A stretch of DNA of 64,000 bases from JBFWNG01 sp050251195 (GCA_050251195.1 JBFWNG010000002.1:619712-683711); one strand, 5' to 3'; shown: positions 15,185 to 24,035, numbered from the stretch's first letter. Made by a program: numbers and translations. The notes: a model not told the origin generated them from the sequence alone.

Positions 15185-17913
15185 TGGAACGGTTCCTATT
15201 CTTACTCTCATTATTGCTTTTGCCGAACGTTGCTTGGGCGAAGCCCGACAAGCAGGAGTTTGAGGGGTTGTTGAACAAACTCCTGGCCCCTGGCCCCGTA
15301 ATCGAAAGCCACGAAGATTTGGAGCATAAAGACTGTCTCAAATGTCACGAGGCGGGCGGCGGGGTTCCCGATAGCGGTTGTCTAGATTGCCACAAGGACA
15401 TAAGCACGCAAAAGCGGGAAAAGAAGAGCTTCCACGGGTTGATGCGAGGGAAAGACTGTATAGACTGCCACAAGGAGCATAAAGGCCGCAATTATGATTC
15501 AACCTTCGTAAATAAGAAAACGTTCAATCACGCAGACACCGGGTTCCGATTGGACGGCTCCCACGCCAAGTTGGATTGCGCCAAGTGTCACACGTCCAAA
15601 AGATCAGACCGCGGCGTGAGAACAAGCGATCCGCTGTTTTTTGGCACCAAGAATTCATGTAAATCGTGCCACGCCAAAGACGATATACACAAATTCACTT
15701 CGGCGAAGTTTTTGCAAAAGGAATGTAGTACTTGCCATAACACGACCAAATGGAAGCAGGCTAAGTTTTTCGACCACCGTCGAGAGACGGGGTATGCGCT
15801 CGAAGGCAGTCATGCGAAGCTGACCTGCGACAAGTGCCATTTACCTGATAAGAATAGGAATCCGGTCTATGACTTTCCCATAAACACCAAAGCTTGTTTA
15901 AGCTGCCACGAGGATCACCACGGCAACAATCTGAGTCCGAAGTTTCAAAACGGCCGCTGCGATACGTGTCACAATCAAATCAAATGGGATATCAAGGTCT
16001 TCAACCATAGCATGACGGGCTTTGACTTGAAGGGCGAACATAAGACTCTCGCCTGCTCATCTTGCCATAAAGGCAACACCTCTCAACCGAACTTCCCCTG
16101 GAAGGGACTGAACAGCGATTGCAAGAGTTGCCACGCCGACTATCACGGCTACGGAACCGAGGTCAACAGTAAGCTTGGAGCGCTCCAAAATTGCGAAACC
16201 TGCCACAATGAAACCACGTGGAAGCAGGTTTTTAGGTTTAACCATAATACGGACACTTTGTTCCCGATCACCGGTAAGCATAAAAAGAACAAGTGTTTCG
16301 ACTGCCACAAGACTCTCACTAAAAGCAGTACCGGACGCAACGCATTACGGGACTACCATTTCCCCGAACTCGAGATGAAATCCTGCGAGACCTGTCACAA
16401 AAGTCCGCATACAAAACAGTTTAAGAAAATGTTCCAGGGTGTTCAGTGCGAAGAATGCCATTCCACCGAAGGTTGGAACATCCAAGACAGCTTCATGGCC
16501 GGCAAAGGAAAAAGCTTTCACAACAAAACAAGGTTCCCGTTGACGGGAGAACATACAAAACTCAAGTGCGCCGAGTGTCACGTCAAAAATAAAAAAGAAG
16601 TCTATAGTTTTCCCAACGCGGATAAAAATTTCTGCGTCACTTGCCACGAAAGCGTACACAAGAATCAGTTCTATCCCAAGACCCAAGCCGTAGCGTGTTC
16701 GGAATGCCATACGACCGTGAATTTCTCGAAGTTGGGCGGTTTTGATCACAAAAAGACCGGCTTTCCGCTCACTGGAGAACACGCCAAACTCAAAGAATGC
16801 TCAGAGTGCCACGTCGCCACGAAGTCTATGCTCCCCACAAAGCCTCCGAAGCCCGCTCATAAGTTCATGCTGTCCCACAGGGAGGAAGGGTTTTGCGAAG
16901 GGTGCCATAAAAATGTCCACGAAAAGCAATTTCATCCCGAGTTCTCCAACAAACCTTGTTATGAGTGCCACAACACGACCACGTTCGAAGAACGACGACC
17001 TTTCGAGCATGACAAGACACAGTTCAAATTAACGGGTGCCCACGCAAAACTTGAACGTAAATGTAGCGAGTGCCACGTGGACACTAAGACCATGCTCCAA
17101 ACCAAGCCGCCCAAAGTGGCTCACAAGTTCCTATTCGACGACAAAGAAAACGGTTTCTGTTCGGACTGCCACAAGAACGAGCATAAGGATATGTTCCATC
17201 CTAAGTTCTTCAACAAACCGTGTGTCTCTTGTCACACAACGACAGAGTTTACGAAGAGAAAGCCTTTCAAGCATGCCGATACGGACTTCAAACTGAAGGG
17301 AAAACACCTTAAGGTCAAATGTGATGAATGTCACGTCAACACCCAGAAGCGATACAGCTACAATACGAAGAGAGTAAAAGGAAAATATCTGTTCCCGGAG
17401 ATGCCGTCCAAAGATTGCGCAACCTGCCACAAAGACCCTCATAAAGGATCGTTTGGCAAAGAGTGTTCCTCATGCCACACCGAACTGGGTTGGAGGAAAG
17501 CGGACGATTTCCACAAGGACTTTACGCTCGAAGGTGTGCACCTTTTCTTATCATGTGAAGAATGCCACGTAAATGACAAGACGTTAAGCGGTTCGAGCCA
17601 GGATTGTCTCGCATGCCATGCTGACGAAGAGCCGCACCATAAGACGTTGTTCCCGTGCCAAGACTGTCACACGCAGAGTTTCTGGCACAACACGACATTC
17701 GACCACAACCGAACGCTGTTTCCGCTGCAAGGGGCGCATAGACTTTTGGAATGTAATAGTTGCCATAATTCGGGATTATACGAAGGTACGCCGACAGAAT
17801 GCCTGGCCTGTCACTTTAAAGATGCACAAGGGGTTGGAACTCACTTCCAGAATAATGCGCATAACCCCGACAGAGTGTTGTGCGAGCAGTGCCATAATCA
17901 GTTTTCGTTCTAG
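15184..17913 (+). CDS. Giant periplasmic or extracellular multihaem c-type cytochrome with 33 CxxCH motifs
   Basis: 909 residues from the ATG at 15184 (GGGAGGGG just upstream); signal peptide about 1-19, ending AWA. I count 33 CxxCH haem-attachment motifs, about one per 27 residues. At least ten copies of a module of about 60-70 residues are visible, with consensus F-[DN]-H-x3-[TG]-x-F-x-L-x-G-x-H-x-K-L-x-C-x-x-CH; their extra His residues can be distal ligands, giving bis-His haems. There is no lipobox and no C-terminal anchor. It should form a long haem wire in the periplasm or on the cell surface. It is in an operon with a beta-barrel gene and convergent, 8 bases apart, with a tetrahaem lipoprotein operon. 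Confidence 0.92.
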   Translation: MERFLFLLSLLLLPNVAWAKPDKQEFEGLLNKLLAPGPVIESHEDLEHKDCLKCHEAGGGVPDSGCLDCHKDISTQKREKKSFHGLMRGKDCIDCHKEHKGRNYDSTFVNKKTFNHADTGFRLDGSHAKLDCAKCHTSKRSDRGVRTSDPLFFGTKNSCKSCHAKDDIHKFTSAKFLQKECSTCHNTTKWKQAKFFDHRRETGYALEGSHAKLTCDKCHLPDKNRNPVYDFPINTKACLSCHEDHHGNNLSPKFQNGRCDTCHNQIKWDIKVFNHSMTGFDLKGEHKTLACSSCHKGNTSQPNFPWKGLNSDCKSCHADYHGYGTEVNSKLGALQNCETCHNETTWKQVFRFNHNTDTLFPITGKHKKNKCFDCHKTLTKSSTGRNALRDYHFPELEMKSCETCHKSPHTKQFKKMFQGVQCEECHSTEGWNIQDSFMAGKGKSFHNKTRFPLTGEHTKLKCAECHVKNKKEVYSFPNADKNFCVTCHESVHKNQFYPKTQAVACSECHTTVNFSKLGGFDHKKTGFPLTGEHAKLKECSECHVATKSMLPTKPPKPAHKFMLSHREEGFCEGCHKNVHEKQFHPEFSNKPCYECHNTTTFEERRPFEHDKTQFKLTGAHAKLERKCSECHVDTKTMLQTKPPKVAHKFLFDDKENGFCSDCHKNEHKDMFHPKFFNKPCVSCHTTTEFTKRKPFKHADTDFKLKGKHLKVKCDECHVNTQKRYSYNTKRVKGKYLFPEMPSKDCATCHKDPHKGSFGKECSSCHTELGWRKADDFHKDFTLEGVHLFLSCEECHVNDKTLSGSSQDCLACHADEEPHHKTLFPCQDCHTQSFWHNTTFDHNRTLFPLQGAHRLLECNSCHNSGLYEGTPTECLACHFKDAQGVGTHFQNNAHNPDRVLCEQCHNQFSF

Positions 17914-17921
17914 CGATTTCT

Positions 17922-18317
17922 CTAAGGTGTAGTTGTCGCCGCTTTCCACTGTGGATAAGTGTGGCAAGGAGCGCATTCCCCGGTTTTCCCAGGGTGTGTT
18001 GCCGCCGTCGATCGATCGGCCGCGTGACACCCTAAACATGCGGTGGGCGCCGGGCTATGGCTATAAGCGATCGGCGTCCAAATCTTCGTAGTTGTGTACT
18101 CATGACACTCGGCGCAATCCCGACCAAATCCATGCTCAACGTTGTCGGTGGCGGCAGGTCTTGTATCTTCGTGGCATTCGGAACAATCCGCTGTGAAGTT
18201 GGTATGGTCCGTACTGGGACTCAACTTCTTGTCGTTGGTCACTTTAGGCTTTTGGGGCACGCTGCAACCTGCTAAGGCGCCCATGAGAAAGAATGAGAAA
18301 AGAACTTGTTTGGTCAT
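17922..18317 (-). CDS. Tetrahaem c-type cytochrome lipoprotein
   Basis: 131 residues. The signal peptide ends in the lipobox LAGC, so it is anchored by lipid. Four CxxCH motifs (CSECH, CAECH, CLGCH, CAPCH) with extra His residues between them predict four haems in a small periplasmic electron carrier. Its ATG overlaps the stop of the FAD/iron-sulfur gene as ATGA (18314-18317). It is the last gene of the minus-strand operon and is a natural link between the membrane oxidoreductase and the 33-haem protein. Confidence 0.88.
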   Translation of the reverse strand: MTKQVLFSFFLMGALAGCSVPQKPKVTNDKKLSPSTDHTNFTADCSECHEDTRPAATDNVEHGFGRDCAECHEYTTTKIWTPIAYSHSPAPTACLGCHAADRSTAATHPGKTGECAPCHTYPQWKAATTTP

Positions 18318-19663
18318 ACGGATGCCTTTAGTGCTTCGCCAAATTTTTTATCGATCATGATTCCTAAGCTTTTCAAAAAGTCGAAGGGCAACAGGGCTCC
18401 AGCGAAGATAAAAAGAAAATCGTTCTGAATGTTGCTCTTCTTGCCTTTAGTGTCAATAACCAAGTGCTTTTGATGAATTTCCGCTACGGAGGTGTTGAAC
18501 AGAATTTTGACTCGACCTTGCTTTTGGTAGCTCAAGATAAGGTTTTGGTTCTCCTCGTTACAGCGATCGAAGGTATCGCTTCGAACGAGGAGGAAAACCC
18601 TGTTGTTGTACTGTGGTTTGCACAGGTATTGAGCCGCCTCGACGGCCGCGTTTCCCCCGCCCACGACGGCGATCCATTTTTTCTGGTATTGCTCTGGATC
18701 GAGTAGGTTGTAAGTAACTTTGGTGGTTTCTTCGTTAGGTAGGCCCAATTTACGAGGCGTTCCCCGTACGCCCATGGCCAAAATAACCTTTTGCGCTGTA
18801 AGAGTGCCCTTGCTGGTTTTGACGATGAATTTTCCGCCATCTTTGGTCAGAGTTTCAAACTTCGTCTCTTCTTGGATTCTTAGCTTGGCTTGTTTTCGAA
18901 TCTTATGCCATATGCCCAGGATGTCCTCTTTGGAAACCTTGTGCTGAGGGAACTGGATCTTGCCGAAGACAGGAAAATCGACGGGGTGCGACATAACGAT
19001 CTTTTGTCTTGGGAAGTTGTAGATCGTACCGCCGAATTTATTTTGCTCCAGACAAATGTATCGTTTGCCCGATGCTGCGCATTGTAAGCTTGCTGAAAGA
19101 CCTGCTGGCCCCGCGCCCACAATGACAACGTCAAAATCGGTTTTGGCGGAAGAGAGATTCTTGACAGCGTGCTCAACGGCTAGTTTGCCTTGCTTGACGG
19201 CGTTGCGGATAAGACCCATTCCGCCTAACTCTCCCGCTATGTAGAGTCCCGGAACGTTCGTTTCATAGTTCGTATTTACTTTCGGCAGATCCATGCCCCG
19301 GGTCTTTGTCCCGAATACGAGGTCGATGGCGTCCATCGGGCACGAAGCCTGGCATTCGCCGTGACCCACGCATTTGCTTGGCTCGATCAGAACGGCTTTA
19401 TGATTGATAAGTTTCAGGATGTCGCCTTCCGGGCACGCTTTAACGCAAGCGCCACAGCCCGCGCATTTCTTGTTGTCGATTTCCGGATGGAGAGTTAGGG
19501 GTTCGTGCAGATTCTTGGCGACGACGTCCTCGTACTTCCGCTTGGCTTGCTTCTGTTCGACGGTTCGCTTGCGCATCGACTTGGATGCGATGATAAAGAA
19601 GGGAATCGAAGCGATGAACCAAAAATAGTAGGCAACGAAGTGCGAGATTTTTTGGAGAATCAT
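18314..19663 (-). CDS. FAD-dependent oxidoreductase with N-terminal membrane helix and 2x[4Fe-4S] ferredoxin domain
   Basis: 449 residues. There is one N-terminal membrane helix (about 9-28), then a ferredoxin domain with Cys67, 70, 73, 77 in CAGCGACVKACP. The second motif is CVGHGECQASCP, where His101 replaces the second Cys. Next is a flavoprotein of the thioredoxin-reductase-like fold: FAD motif GAGPAG (183-188) and an NAD(P) motif around AVVGGGNAAVEAA. There is no CxxC disulfide site, so it is not a thioredoxin reductase. It likely takes electrons from NAD(P)H and passes them through the clusters to the adjacent cytochrome b. It lies 8 bases after the cytochrome b gene and overlaps the tetrahaem gene. 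Confidence 0.85.
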   Translation of the reverse strand: MILQKISHFVAYYFWFIASIPFFIIASKSMRKRTVEQKQAKRKYEDVVAKNLHEPLTLHPEIDNKKCAGCGACVKACPEGDILKLINHKAVLIEPSKCVGHGECQASCPMDAIDLVFGTKTRGMDLPKVNTNYETNVPGLYIAGELGGMGLIRNAVKQGKLAVEHAVKNLSSAKTDFDVVIVGAGPAGLSASLQCAASGKRYICLEQNKFGGTIYNFPRQKIVMSHPVDFPVFGKIQFPQHKVSKEDILGIWHKIRKQAKLRIQEETKFETLTKDGGKFIVKTSKGTLTAQKVILAMGVRGTPRKLGLPNEETTKVTYNLLDPEQYQKKWIAVVGGGNAAVEAAQYLCKPQYNNRVFLLVRSDTFDRCNEENQNLILSYQKQGRVKILFNTSVAEIHQKHLVIDTKGKKSNIQNDFLFIFAGALLPFDFLKSLGIMIDKKFGEALKASV

Positions 19664-19671
19664 AGTGGTTT

Positions 19672-20523
19672 TTATCCTACCTTGAAAATAAGTGAAGATA
19701 TGATGTGTATAATAGCCACCACGTACATGAAAATCGCGAAAGGCATATGGAACGAGTGCCAGTAACCGAAGATCACCTTATAGTAATGTAAAGAGATCAA
19801 GCGCTTTCGCAAAATAGCCCACTCGCGAAGGCCTGCTCTTAGAGGCGGCGGCGCCTTAAACCCAAGCGACGGCAGAGCCACACGAATTCTCATTTCACCA
19901 ACGAAAGACCGAATTAGGAACGGCGCTAGGCTCGTCGCGGCCATTTGGTTTGAACTCATGCCGCCTGCGGCCAGAAACGACCTTGACTTCGCAAGGTCGA
20001 GCGCTTTTCGGTGAGCTGGCACTAGTTTTAAGTACTTTTCAAATCCCTGTTCATAAACATCGATTCTCTGTCGCAAGCCTTCCTTGCTTTGGAGCAGCTG
20101 AACGTAGAGGTAACGACCGACAATACCGCTCGTCATACTAACCATCATGGACCAGAAACTTATAGCCACCAACCCGTTAACGTCAAAATTGGTGTGAAAA
20201 ATGATCAGCGTCGGACCAAGCAAGCCAAAAAGTATATGCCAGTTCAACCAGGTTTGGAGTTTTCCCCACGTACGCATAGGCATAAAATGTTTTCGCATAA
20301 TATAGAAGTTGGTAAGACAGATTGTTGAAAACCCGATCACCCCTAACGCGAAACTTAGAGGCTTTCCGGCTTCGGGATACATGGGTTGGCAATGTCCGAA
20401 GTATTGACAGGAAACGCGGCCGATCATGGTGCGTTGCTTCGGGTTCTTATTGAGGACAACGTATTCCTTCGCCATAAATACTGTAATTGCGAGCCAAATG
20501 ACCACTACCAGCTTCGGTGTCAT
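19672..20523 (-). CDS. Di-haem cytochrome b-like membrane protein
   Basis: 283 residues with about five membrane helices. Two His pairs spaced exactly 14 apart, His96/His110 (in WHILFG and IIFH) and His259/His273, would each sit on one helix. The four-helix, two-b-haem arrangement of ferric reductase/NOX-type proteins has this spacing. A soluble loop of about 100 residues separates the two pairs. It is the first gene of the operon with the FAD/iron-sulfur protein and the tetrahaem lipoprotein, so it should carry electrons across the inner membrane. Direction of flow cannot be told from sequence. Confidence 0.75.
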   Translation of the reverse strand: MTPKLVVVIWLAITVFMAKEYVVLNKNPKQRTMIGRVSCQYFGHCQPMYPEAGKPLSFALGVIGFSTICLTNFYIMRKHFMPMRTWGKLQTWLNWHILFGLLGPTLIIFHTNFDVNGLVAISFWSMMVSMTSGIVGRYLYVQLLQSKEGLRQRIDVYEQGFEKYLKLVPAHRKALDLAKSRSFLAAGGMSSNQMAATSLAPFLIRSFVGEMRIRVALPSLGFKAPPPLRAGLREWAILRKRLISLHYYKVIFGYWHSFHMPFAIFMYVVAIIHIISSLIFKVG

Positions 20524-20610
20524 ATCAATATATTTCCAAGTGATTGCGTTCCTAATATTTTATAACAGCGTTCCGATAAAAGAAAAGAAATCTCATGTTT
20601 TGGAGTGGAA

Positions 20611-21021
20611 ATGAGAAATTATGTCTTTTCGATACTAACGTCTGTTTACTTACTAAACATCGGCAGTTACGCGATTGCCTACGGTCCGTGCGACGAAGAT
20701 GAGGAAAAATTCTGCGCTTCCGAGAACCACGGCGAAACGGTCAAAACGTGTCTTCATACGAATATCGACAAGCTTTCCAAAGACTGCAAAGCTTTCGTTT
20801 TGACGAAGCATGATGAATGGAAGAAAAGTGTTTCAGACTTGGATTCCGTTAAAGAGAAATGCAAAGAAGAGGGAGAGAAGTTCTGCGGAGAAGAAGGATC
20901 AACCCAAAAACCCTACGTGGTTTGCCTCATGACTCACGGGGACCATCTTTCCAAAGACTGTAAAACATCTTTGAATCAACATATTACAAATTTTTTGCCC
21001 ACGATCAAAACTCTCGATTGA
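20611..21021 (+). CDS. Secreted protein with two Cys-rich repeats
   Basis: The ATG at 20611 is chosen because GGAG lies 5 bases upstream; a GTG at 20605 would overlap that site. A signal peptide ends near the AIA sequence. The mature protein holds two repeats of the pattern C-x(n)-FC-x(n)-C-x(n)-LSKDCK, about 55 residues apart. The layout resembles Cys-rich (GLG1-type) repeats. Four cysteines per repeat suggest two disulfides each. It is divergent from the cytochrome b operon and followed after 9 bases by a lipoprotein gene. Function unknown. Confidence 0.65.
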   Translation: MRNYVFSILTSVYLLNIGSYAIAYGPCDEDEEKFCASENHGETVKTCLHTNIDKLSKDCKAFVLTKHDEWKKSVSDLDSVKEKCKEEGEKFCGEEGSTQKPYVVCLMTHGDHLSKDCKTSLNQHITNFLPTIKTLD

Positions 21022-21030
21022 GGTCCTGCT

Positions 21031-21489
21031 ATGAAAAAGTTCGCCCTCGCGACCTGCATTCTTCTTTCTGCGTCAGCATGTCAACATGCGTCCTCCGGTT
21101 CTGCGACAAAGAGCGAGGAATCCGAGAGAGGGCCTTGCTCTGAAGGTGAACATTTCCTCGAATTCGAGCAAATGCACGGAACAATACAGTTTAAAAAGCA
21201 GGTTTGCATTGCTCAGGGGATCGCAAACTCCTTCATACGGTTCCTAAGAGTGGAAATACACGACCCTCATGCATCGATACCGACAGATCAGCAAAACTTG
21301 ATTTTGGAAGGGGATGGCATTGCAAACTCAATTCAGGTGACGACAGCTCACCACAATTGGGGCGATACGACCACCATCAAGACGGAGTACGCGACATACT
21401 TTTGGGTCGCGGCACATCCACTCATGCAAACACCTTCGAAATTCACTGCGACGTACAAAAGCGGAGAAGTCTTCGAACTGCTTCTCTGA
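21031..21489 (+). CDS. Lipoprotein, unknown function
   Basis: 152 residues; signal peptide ending in the lipobox SASAC. The mature protein has two Cys and beta-rich, His-rich stretches (TTAHHNWGDTT). No family is recognised. It is nine bases after the Cys-rich protein and probably in one transcript with it, closed by the hairpin at 21490. Envelope location is the only safe statement. Confidence 0.6.
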   Translation: MKKFALATCILLSASACQHASSGSATKSEESERGPCSEGEHFLEFEQMHGTIQFKKQVCIAQGIANSFIRFLRVEIHDPHASIPTDQQNLILEGDGIANSIQVTTAHHNWGDTTTIKTEYATYFWVAAHPLMQTPSKFTATYKSGEVFELLL

Positions 21490-21511
21490 CCGACTTCCCA
21501 GTCGGTTGTTG
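21490..21511 (+). terminator. Likely intrinsic terminator
   Basis: ccgact (21490-21495) pairs with agtcgg (21500-21505) around a 4-base loop, followed by TTGTTGT. It starts right after the lipoprotein stop. The T-run is imperfect, so efficiency is uncertain. Confidence 0.5.
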
Positions 21512-21560
21512 TGTGCGTGGCGCTCAAAAATATCGTTTTAAAAACAACGTCTTAAATTCA

Positions 21561-21582
21561 AATCCTGCGCCGGCGCAGGATT
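21561..21582. repeat. Perfect 22-base palindrome
   Basis: The half AATCCTGCGCC is followed directly by its exact complement, with no spacer. It lies in the gap between the 21031 lipoprotein and the 21643 membrane protein, 61 bases before the latter. It could be an operator for a dimeric regulator or a terminator stem; there is no T-run after it on the plus strand. Confidence 0.6.
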
Positions 21583-21642
21583 GTCAGTGCATTTTACTTC
21601 TTCACGGATTAATTTAGGCCCGCGATAAGGCGGGGCGCACGT

Positions 21643-22047
21643 ATGACTATCAAAATGCCGGGTATCAAGGAAATTGAAAACCTCATTCTCCTTTCTCTCT
21701 TTATATCAGGCCTTAGAATTTTTCTCTCTTTGCTCGCTCAAACCTTCGAACCGTTTACTCCCATCTTTTGGGGGCACATTGTTGCGCTCTTTTTGTTAGG
21801 CGGGCAAATTTACTTTCTCGCTCGCCGAAACCGAATCGCATGGATGCTTTCCGTCGTGCAACTGTTCGTAACGTATAAAACAGGTCGCGGAAGTTTCGGA
21901 TATATTCTGACCTATCTATGGGACCCATTTAAATCGAACGAATATTTTTACCCGTTTGTTGCGACAGGAATCATGTTGTTAGCGGAATTGGGCAAAACCT
22001 ACTTTATGTATTATGTGACGTCGGGTAAGCGACAACAGATGTCCTGA
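21643..22047 (+). CDS. Small integral membrane protein, unknown
   Basis: 134 residues with about four hydrophobic segments (near 12-33, 42-60, 66-80 and 101-120) and short charged loops, so an inner-membrane protein. ATGs at 21643 and 21655 are both possible. No family is recognised. The next gene, for a secreted protein, starts 19 bases downstream in the same direction, so they probably form a pair. Confidence 0.55.
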   Translation: MTIKMPGIKEIENLILLSLFISGLRIFLSLLAQTFEPFTPIFWGHIVALFLLGGQIYFLARRNRIAWMLSVVQLFVTYKTGRGSFGYILTYLWDPFKSNEYFYPFVATGIMLLAELGKTYFMYYVTSGKRQQMS

Positions 22048-22066
22048 CCTAAAAGAAAGGCACACG

Positions 22067-22537
22067 ATGAACCTCTTTAACGCAACCAATCTTTTCCAAA
22101 TGGTCCTTTTGTGCCTGTCATTTTGGTCAAGTGCATCGTTCGCAGCAGACGGTAGTGTTACTCTTCGCACCATTCCTGTTTGCGGCAGAATATATCTCCG
22201 AGACGTCTTCGTAGCTAATCCAAGCTCAGGTGAAACCAACAAGAAGCAACGCCTGGCGATCGAACGCATCCAATCCGAAACAACCTCGATGAGCCTCGTA
22301 CACGATCTCGTTTTTTACCCGACTGACATAGACATAACAGGCAAAATTCTGACATTTCTACGCGAGAAAAATCTGGAAGGCGCACTCAAGGAAAATGGAA
22401 CGACCAAGGCCCTTGCAATCGTTCAAACTATCGAATCACCCAAATACTTCGAAATAGGCATCGGCAACGCAATATGGCCAACCAACGGGCTAGGCTTTCA
22501 GTTCATCGATCTGGATCCTGTCGAATCCTGTCCGTAA
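22067..22537 (+). CDS. Secreted protein, unknown function
   Basis: 156 residues with a signal peptide ending ASFAA. The mature part has two Cys (one in PVCGRIYL, one at the C-terminus) that could form a disulfide. GAAAGG precedes the ATG by 6-7 bases. No domain is recognised. It follows the small membrane protein by 19 bases. After it, 22538-22826 holds no feature I can support. Confidence 0.6.
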   Translation: MNLFNATNLFQMVLLCLSFWSSASFAADGSVTLRTIPVCGRIYLRDVFVANPSSGETNKKQRLAIERIQSETTSMSLVHDLVFYPTDIDITGKILTFLREKNLEGALKENGTTKALAIVQTIESPKYFEIGIGNAIWPTNGLGFQFIDLDPVESCP

Positions 22538-22826
22538 GTCCTACCCAACCCACGTCCTTCAGGGGCCCCCCGTTGTTTGGAGACTTCCCTTATTGAATGG
22601 CCAAATCTGCTAAGCAAATACCCCTTCAGCGTTTCCCAAACCTCGGCGTTTCCGCGATCTCTTAATTTAACGCGGAAGCACGGAATAATGGCAACGCAGA
22701 AGGTATTGTCCGGCAGGTTGGAGCGCAACGAAGCATCTCAATCTCCCGTTTTTCACCCTTCCTGCACCTCGCGACAAAAACGACCTTTTAAGATAAACTC
22801 ATAACCATAACAAAAGAGGAACCGTC

Positions 22827-24035
22827 ATGAACCAGGTACGGACTACGAAAAAGTGGCGAAAGCGCCTAGCGACTTTGTTGGCAACCGGAATCGTTGGATG
22901 CGCAACTAATTCCAAAACCTCTTCAGATCATACTCCGTCTCACGCAGACGGCAACGAATTCCAGCAATTGGTTGACACCGCTCAAAGCGAAGGCAAAATA
23001 CCGGCAATTGGCGTTCTTGTTCGAAAGGACGGAAAGATCCTTTTTTTTGGCGCACAAGGAAAGAGGGCATTGCGGCACGAAGCGGACGCGACCACAAAGG
23101 ACGAGTGGCATCTGGGATCTGATACGAAAGCGATGACCGCGTATTTGATGGCATTAGCGATTCAAGAGGGACGTCTTTCCTACAAAACAGAGATTGCGAA
23201 GTACTTTAGCTCGAAAACGAAGATCCACAAATTGAATCAGAACCTCACCCTCGGAGATATTCTCTCGCAGGGGAGCGGTCTCAAAGATATTCAAGAGGTG
23301 AAAAACGGCGACCTTTGGAAAAAATTATGGACTTCCACAAAACCTCTTCGGGAACAAAGAAACGAAATGGTACGTGCATCGTTGGAAGAATCTCCTCACA
23401 TGTCGGCAGAGACTCCGTCAAAGGCTGAGCGCAAATTTAATTATGCAAACATCAATTATATTACCGCAGGCGCGATTCTCGAGAACCTTTACAACGCCGA
23501 ATGGGAACAAATCATCAGTGACCGTCTCTTTAAACCGTTAAACATGACATCTTGCGGATTCGGCGTTTCAGGAGAGGTTTCCGAAACGGAACCGTCGCAA
23601 CCATGGCCGCACGTTTCGGAAGGAGGTGAGCTTATCAGCGTTCCGCCGAAGCACAAAATTGACAACCCCCCGTTCGTAGGGCCCGCCGGTACCGTGCATT
23701 GCAGTCTTGAGGATTGGGAGAAATTTGTTGGCGAACTGCAGAACGCTTGGCACGGCAAAGGCGCTTTGCTCAGGAATAAGGACGTGAGCAAACAATACTT
23801 TGCTGCTGCCCCTGGTAGTCCCTACACTTACGGTGGTTGGGGTAGAAAAGAAGAGCCATTTGCAACCTCGACCTTTGAGCATGACGGCAGCAATACATTT
23901 AATTATGCCGTCGCCTTCTTCGCCCCGGAAAAGAATTTGACCGTTCTGCTCGTGGCGAACTCAGGACAACCTGACGTTGGAAAAGCTCTTGGGCACTTGA
24001 AAAAGGCGATTGCTCTGAAACTGCTTTCGCCTTGA
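22827..24035 (+). CDS. Class C beta-lactamase-like serine hydrolase lipoprotein
   Basis: 402 residues. A signal peptide ends in the lipobox IVGC (Cys25), so it is lipid-anchored in the periplasm. The serine beta-lactamase/DD-peptidase fold is shown by SxxK as Ser98-Asp-Thr-Lys101, YxN as Tyr206-Ala-Asn208, and a late FEHDGS (the KTG-equivalent HDG of the family). Members cut beta-lactams, D-amino peptides or esters; EstB-like esterases and penicillin-binding proteins share these motifs, so the substrate is open. AGAGGA precedes the ATG. The gene stands alone and is convergent with the kelch/HExxH gene. Confidence 0.85.
   Translation: MNQVRTTKKWRKRLATLLATGIVGCATNSKTSSDHTPSHADGNEFQQLVDTAQSEGKIPAIGVLVRKDGKILFFGAQGKRALRHEADATTKDEWHLGSDTKAMTAYLMALAIQEGRLSYKTEIAKYFSSKTKIHKLNQNLTLGDILSQGSGLKDIQEVKNGDLWKKLWTSTKPLREQRNEMVRASLEESPHMSAETPSKAERKFNYANINYITAGAILENLYNAEWEQIISDRLFKPLNMTSCGFGVSGEVSETEPSQPWPHVSEGGELISVPPKHKIDNPPFVGPAGTVHCSLEDWEKFVGELQNAWHGKGALLRNKDVSKQYFAAAPGSPYTYGGWGRKEEPFATSTFEHDGSNTFNYAVAFFAPEKNLTVLLVANSGQPDVGKALGHLKKAIALKLLSP

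Noticed and set aside
14288..15211. 307-residue minus-strand frame opposite the beta-barrel gene
   Set aside because: The composition is unlike a protein, and the plus strand encodes a coherent signal peptide and strand pattern in operon with the cytochrome.
16345..16782. Several minus-strand frames opposite the 33-haem gene
   Set aside because: They arise from the repeated CxxCH codons; no start sites or domains.
22577..22804. 75-residue frame between 22537 and 22827
   Set aside because: No ribosome site, no family, and overlapping open frames on the other strand.
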